NCBI GenBank assembly: GCA_002693605.1
Contig: NZQO01000022.1
Location: 1-9,181 of the forward strand
DNA from: Flavobacteriaceae bacterium
GTDB lineage: Bacteria > Bacteroidota > Bacteroidia > Flavobacteriales > Flavobacteriaceae
Reading direction: 5' to 3'
DNA length: 9,181 nt
Shown: piece after piece, positions 6,141-9,181 of the stretch
Layout of the letters: every line of letters starts with the position of its first letter
How positions within the stretch are numbered: the stretch's first letter is position 1
Translations under genes and position numbers: made by a program
Notes under the pieces: generated by a model
What the model saw: only the letters and a program-made list of their open reading frames with translations
Told to the model about the DNA's origin: nothing
The model's database searches: none

Positions 6141-7217
6141 ATGTTAGAAAAACTTCAAATAGTAAAGCAGCGGTTCGACGAGGTGAGCGATCTTATCATT
6201 CAGCCAGATATTATCAGCGACCAGAAGCGATACATTCAGCTGAATAAGGAATATAAGGATTTGCGCATTTTAATGGACAAGCGCGAGGAATATATAACGG
6301 TGAAGGGCCGAATTGAGGAGGCCGATGAGATAATCCAGGACGGTAGCGATGCCGAAATGGTAGAAATGGCCAAAATGCAGATGGAAGAGGCCAAGGGCCG
6401 CCTCCCGAAATTGGAAGAAGAGATAAAATTTCTCTTGGTTCCGAAAGATCCGGAAGATGCCAAAAATGCCGTGATGGAAATACGCGCGGGTACGGGTGGC
6501 GATGAGGCGAGTATCTTTGCCGGAGATTTGTTCCGTATGTATTCGAAATATTGCGAGAGCAAGGGCTGGCGAACCACTACCGTAGATTTTAGCGAAGGTA
6601 CCAGCGGCGGTTTCAAGGAGATACAGTTTGAAATTGAAGGTGAGGATGTCTATGGAACCTTGAAATTTGAGGCCGGCGTGCATCGCGTACAGCGAGTGCC
6701 GCAAACCGAAACCCAGGGCCGTGTGCATACCAGTGCCGCCACGGTGATGGTTTTTCCCGAAGCGGAAGAGTTCGATATCGAGGTAGACCCTAAGGATGTT
6801 CGTATCGATTATTTCTGTAGCTCGGGCCCCGGTGGCCAATCGGTTAACACGACTTATTCCGCCGTGCGGTTAACGCACGAACCCACGGGAATCGTCGCCC
6901 AGTGCCAGGACCAGAAATCCCAACATAAGAACAAGGAAAAGGCCTTTAAGGTACTGCGCTCGCGCCTGTACGATATGGAACTTGCAAAAAAGCAGGCCGA
7001 AGATGCCGCCAAGCGCGGATCTATGGTTACCAGTGGCGACCGGAGCGCGAAAATTAGAACATACAACTATCCGCAGGGTAGGGTTACCGACCACCGCATT
7101 AATTTAACGCTTTACGACCTCGGAAATATTATCGATGGCGATGTGCAGCGAATTATCGACGAGCTTCAGTTGGTGAGCAATACCGAAAAACTCAAGGAAG
7201 CAGGCGAAACATTTTAA
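6141..7217 (+). CDS. prfA: Peptide chain release factor 1 (RF1)
   Basis: RF1 recognises UAA and UAG stop codons in the ribosomal A site and triggers hydrolysis of peptidyl-tRNA. The 358-residue length is normal. The N-terminal helical domain spans ~1-100. The decoding tripeptide is the RF1-type PxT (PQT, 187-189, within [20 protein letters not shown]), not the SPF of RF2. The catalytic GGQ lies at 231-233 in [17 protein letters not shown], and is followed by the basic [15 protein letters not shown] segment and the C-terminal [14 protein letters not shown] motif (306-319). ATG 6141 gives the canonical MLEKLQ start; a TTG at 6111 is in frame but falls in the predicted leader. pyrF begins 3 bp after the stop, so the two are co-transcribed. 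No programmed frameshift is involved, as expected for RF1. Confidence 0.97.
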   Translation: MLEKLQIVKQRFDEVSDLIIQPDIISDQKRYIQLNKEYKDLRILMDKREEYITVKGRIEEADEIIQDGSDAEMVEMAKMQMEEAKGRLPKLEEEIKFLLVPKDPEDAKNAVMEIRAGTGGDEASIFAGDLFRMYSKYCESKGWRTTTVDFSEGTSGGFKEIQFEIEGEDVYGTLKFEAGVHRVQRVPQTETQGRVHTSAATVMVFPEAEEFDIEVDPKDVRIDYFCSSGPGGQSVNTTYSAVRLTHEPTGIVAQCQDQKSQHKNKEKAFKVLRSRLYDMELAKKQAEDAAKRGSMVTSGDRSAKIRTYNYPQGRVTDHRINLTLYDLGNIIDGDVQRIIDELQLVSNTEKLKEAGETF

Positions 7218-7220
7218 CCT

Positions 7221-8039
7221 ATGACAACGGAAAAGCTAGTTGCCGAAATTGAACGAAAGAAGTCCTTTTTATGCATTGGCTTAGACGTTGACCTGGAAAA
7301 GATACCCACTCATTTACTGCAGGACGAAGATCCTATTTTCGCTTTCAACAAGGCTATTATTGATGCCACCCACCACGTGGCGGTAAGCTACAAACCCAAT
7401 ACTGCTTTTTACGAGGCCTATGGAATAAAAGGGTGGCAAGCGTTGGCAAGGACGATAGCGTACCTGAGCACAAACTTTCCTGAAATATATACCATTGCCG
7501 ATGCCAAACGTGGCGATATTGGCAATACGTCCTCGCGCTATGCCAAGGCATTCTTTGACGATATGGGGTTCGATTCAGTCACGGTTGCGCCCTATATGGG
7601 GAGTGATTCTGTAGAACCGTTTTTGGAGTTTCAGAATAAGCATACCATATTGCTGGCACTCACCTCCAACCAAGGGGCTTTTAATTTTCAGACTCAAGAA
7701 GATTCTGGCGAGGCACTTTTCGAAAAAGTTCTGAAAGTTTCAAAATCGTGGAAAAATAGCGACCGATTAATGTATGTCGTAGGCGCTACCAAGGCAGAAT
7801 ATTTCAAGACCATCCGAAATATCGTACCGGACAGTTTCTTGCTCGTACCGGGAATTGGCGCGCAGGGGGGCGACCTACAATCGGTCTGCAAGTACGGAAT
7901 GAACCCACAGGTTGGCTTGTTGATCAATTCCTCTAGGGGAATTATCTATGCCGGCCAAGGCGAAAACTTTGCCGAAGCGGCTGCACACGAGGCCGAAAAA
8001 CTTCAACAGGAAATGCAGCTTATTCTCGATGCGCGTTAA
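7221..8039 (+). CDS. pyrF: Orotidine 5'-phosphate decarboxylase, type 2 subfamily
   Basis: PyrF decarboxylates OMP to UMP, the last step of de novo pyrimidine synthesis (EC 4.1.1.23). The 272-residue TIM-barrel protein is of the longer 'type 2' subfamily found in Bacteroidota, Actinobacteria and others. Visible motifs are the substrate-contact LDVD (21-24), Lys58 in SYKPN, the catalytic charge network DAKRGDIG (94-101, Asp94/Lys96/Asp99), VAPYMGSDS (122-130), the phosphate-binding PGIGAQGGD (210-218) and SSRGI (237-241). ATG 7221 lies 3 bp after the prfA stop. The gene's last 11 bp overlap the start of the following binding-protein gene, which suggests translational coupling. Nothing is missing from the active site. 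Confidence 0.96.
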   Translation: MTTEKLVAEIERKKSFLCIGLDVDLEKIPTHLLQDEDPIFAFNKAIIDATHHVAVSYKPNTAFYEAYGIKGWQALARTIAYLSTNFPEIYTIADAKRGDIGNTSSRYAKAFFDDMGFDSVTVAPYMGSDSVEPFLEFQNKHTILLALTSNQGAFNFQTQEDSGEALFEKVLKVSKSWKNSDRLMYVVGATKAEYFKTIRNIVPDSFLLVPGIGAQGGDLQSVCKYGMNPQVGLLINSSRGIIYAGQGENFAEAAAHEAEKLQQEMQLILDAR

Positions 8040-8805
8040 CGATCAGCTTAACAGGGAAATTGAACTGCGCAGGACGCCACGGCGTATTGTCTCGCTCGTT
8101 CCTTCCCAAACCGAATTGCTAGTACATCTTGGATTGCGAGATTCGTTGGTGGGAATTACCAAATTCTGCGTTCATCCCAAACAGCTCCGAAAAGAAATTA
8201 CGGTTGTTGGCGGCACCAAATCGGTTCACTATTCAAAAATAAAGGAGGTAGCTCCAGATATTATTCTCTGCAACAAAGAAGAAAATACCGCGGAAATGGT
8301 ATCGGAACTCGGTAAAATTGCTCCCGTCTGGGTTAGCGATATAAATAGCTATGAGGAAAGTTTAGAGATGATCGCCCTGGTGGGCCAACTTTTTGGAAAG
8401 GAATTGGAGGCTACTGGTTTAATTTCGGAAATTGAAGGCGAAAAAAAGGAGTTCGTTGCATTTTCAGAAAAACTGCCCAGAAAAAAGGTGGCTTACCTTA
8501 TTTGGAAGGACCCCTTTATGGCGGTGGGCAGCCATACCTTTATCGATGGGATGCTCAAGTTGAATAACTTCGAGAATATCTTTGCGGGGAGCGAAAGTAG
8601 ATATCCCGAAATAGAATTGGAGGCATTGAAAACAGCAGATTTAGTGTTGTTGTCTACCGAGCCATTTCCGTTTAAGGACGAAGATGCGGCGCAGCTTGAA
8701 AAGGTGTTGAAGACGGAGGTTAGGGTAGTGGATGGAGAATACTTTAGTTGGTATGGTTCGCGCATGGCCAATGCCTTTCGCTACTTTACAAAGGTACGTT
8801 CGTAG
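8029..8805 (+). CDS. BtuF/FepB-fold helical backbone metal receptor (ABC substrate-binding-like), no signal peptide
   Basis: The 258-residue product belongs to the class III substrate-binding fold used for cobalamin, heme and siderophores. Evidence is the [19 protein letters not shown] start (18-36), GITKFC (42-47), the VGGTKS segment (60-65), [12 protein letters not shown] (75-86), the linker helix (~108-140), [13 protein letters not shown] (155-167), [15 protein letters not shown] (171-185), [10 protein letters not shown] (191-200), [12 protein letters not shown] (204-215) and the C-terminal [13 protein letters not shown] (233-245). I chose ATG 8029: it gives the standard short N-terminus and overlaps pyrF by 11 bp. 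The in-frame upstream sequence (from 7948) is basic and not hydrophobic, so neither start gives a signal peptide. That is unusual for a binding protein and suggests a cytoplasmic role; no permease or ATPase lies next to it. The ligand cannot be read from sequence. Similar leaderless proteins are, to my knowledge, common in flavobacteria. Confidence 0.85.
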   Translation: MRVNDQLNREIELRRTPRRIVSLVPSQTELLVHLGLRDSLVGITKFCVHPKQLRKEITVVGGTKSVHYSKIKEVAPDIILCNKEENTAEMVSELGKIAPVWVSDINSYEESLEMIALVGQLFGKELEATGLISEIEGEKKEFVAFSEKLPRKKVAYLIWKDPFMAVGSHTFIDGMLKLNNFENIFAGSESRYPEIELEALKTADLVLLSTEPFPFKDEDAAQLEKVLKTEVRVVDGEYFSWYGSRMANAFRYFTKVRS

Positions 8806-8808
8806 AGG

Positions 8809-8988
8809 CTATTTATCGGCGTATCGAACGGTAAGGTATTTTATCTCATCAAAAATACGCTCGGCCCGTTCGTGTATCTTTTGGCTTTCGTCTCGGTTTC
8901 TTAATGCCGTTTGGTACGATTTCCGCATCAAATCAGTATATCTTTTCTTAAGTCTATCGAGTTTGTTTCTTTTTTTAAATAATCCCAT
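8809..8988 (-). CDS. Small charged helical protein, Lacal_2735-family-like
   Basis: The minus strand encodes 59 residues from ATG at 8988 to TAG at 8809-8811. It begins MGLFKKRNKLDRLKKRY, continues TDLMRKSYQTALRNRDESQK and ends FDEIKYLTVRYADK. The start MxxLFKK, the basic N-terminus and the following amphipathic heptad-like helix resemble, from memory, the small flavobacterial Lacal_2735 family (~55-60 residues, function unknown). No signal peptide or membrane segment is seen. It converges on the binding-protein gene with 3 bp between the stop codons. A TAnnTTTG promoter element lies 26 bp upstream, which supports it being a real gene. The opposing + frame (8732-9076) has no recognisable features. 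Confidence 0.72.
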   Translation of the reverse strand: MGLFKKRNKLDRLKKRYTDLMRKSYQTALRNRDESQKIHERAERIFDEIKYLTVRYADK

Positions 8989-9014
8989 CGTTCAGCATAT
9001 TCAAAATCATGAGA

Positions 9015-9049
9015 CAAAGATACTGTCCACACTAGATAATTTGTGCAAA
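9015..9049 (-). promoter_or_regulatory. Predicted Bacteroidota-type promoter of the small minus-strand gene
   Basis: On the minus strand TATCTTTG (9022-9015) matches TAnnTTTG exactly. A TTTG (9049-9046) upstream could be the -33 element with a 23 bp spacer, at the long end of the accepted range. The leader to the ATG at 8988 would be about 20 nt. Confidence 0.5.
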
Positions 9050-9079
9050 GGGTTGGTTAATAGTATGCTAATATAATTT

Positions 9080-9110
9080 GTAGGAACCTACTTAGTGTTA
9101 AAATATTAAC
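9080..9110. repeat. Two adjacent short palindromes in the right-edge intergenic region
   Basis: GTAGG-AA-CCTAC (9080-9091) and GTTAA-AATA-TTAAC (9097-9110) are near-perfect inverted repeats separated by 5 bp. They lie ~90 bp upstream of the small minus-strand gene and could be operator half-sites for it or for a gene off the right edge. No gene is supported in 8989-9181. Confidence 0.3.
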
Positions 9111-9181
9111 CTTTTCAATCTTGCAATGCAAATACCTGTCGTAAAAGCGAGGTGGTCCTAGCATTTACATTAGTACGTATC

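Noticed and set aside
6270..6839. A 189-codon open frame on the minus strand
   Set aside because: It is entirely antisense to prfA, which has complete RF1 motifs, and has the low-complexity composition of a shadow frame.
7948..8028. Upstream in-frame ATG for the binding-protein gene
   Set aside because: It would overlap pyrF by ~90 bp and adds a basic, non-hydrophobic stretch not seen at the start of this family.
8797..8830. CGTTCG/CGAACG inverted repeat spanning the convergent stop codons
   Set aside because: The 6 bp stem has a 22 nt loop and no T run on either strand, so it is too weak to call a bidirectional terminator.
8732..9076. A 114-codon + strand frame at the right edge
   Set aside because: It starts inside the binding-protein gene in another frame, is antisense to the better supported 59-residue gene, and shows no recognisable motif.
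9115..9181. Minus-strand frame open from the right edge to a TGA at 9115-9117, possibly the end of another gene
   Set aside because: Only 21 codons are visible and they carry no recognisable motif; an open stretch this short is expected by chance.

Overview
The window looks like chromosomal DNA of a marine-type Bacteroidota, most likely a flavobacterium. Three observations support this. The protein types fit (a long Bacteroidota-style PurM, the PyrF 'type 2' family, and a small Lacal_2735-like protein). The promoters have the TAnnTTTG -7 element peculiar to this phylum. Genes are preceded by A/T-rich leaders rather than strong Shine-Dalgarno sites.

Left half (1-4775): a tightly packed + strand operon for curli-type functional amyloid secretion (type VIII / nucleation-precipitation pathway). 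In order it encodes a curlin-repeat protein, CsgE, CsgF, the CsgG outer-membrane channel lipoprotein, and a fifth, less familiar lipoprotein built from a carboxypeptidase-regulatory-like domain, an FN3-like domain and a TolB-like beta-propeller. Gaps are 5-10 bp throughout, and an intrinsic terminator (4749-4775) closes the unit. The promoter, and probably further curlin genes, lie left of the window. CsgE and CsgG both differ from the enterobacterial versions: CsgE has a ~100-residue N-terminal beta-domain that resembles the CsgC/CsgH chaperone pattern, and CsgG has a ~160-residue C-terminal domain that looks like a small outer-membrane beta-barrel.

Right half (4781-8805): housekeeping genes on the + strand. 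purM (purine synthesis) has its own promoter, whose -33 element appears to lie in the loop of the curli terminator. After a 155 bp gap with a second TAnnTTTG promoter come prfA (release factor 1), pyrF (pyrimidine synthesis) and a BtuF/FepB-fold 'helical backbone metal receptor' with no signal peptide. Its start codon overlaps the end of pyrF, so these three genes are probably co-transcribed.

Right edge (8809-9181): a 59-residue minus-strand gene converges on the binding-protein gene with only 3 bp between the stop codons. It has a plausible promoter of its own. The last ~100 bp hold two short palindromes and no gene I can support.

The most interesting part is the curli operon: the domain-extended CsgE and CsgG, and the linked propeller lipoprotein with an acidic post-cysteine sequence typical of surface-exposed flavobacterial lipoproteins. 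Together they suggest a Bacteroidota-specific elaboration of the curli secretion machine.
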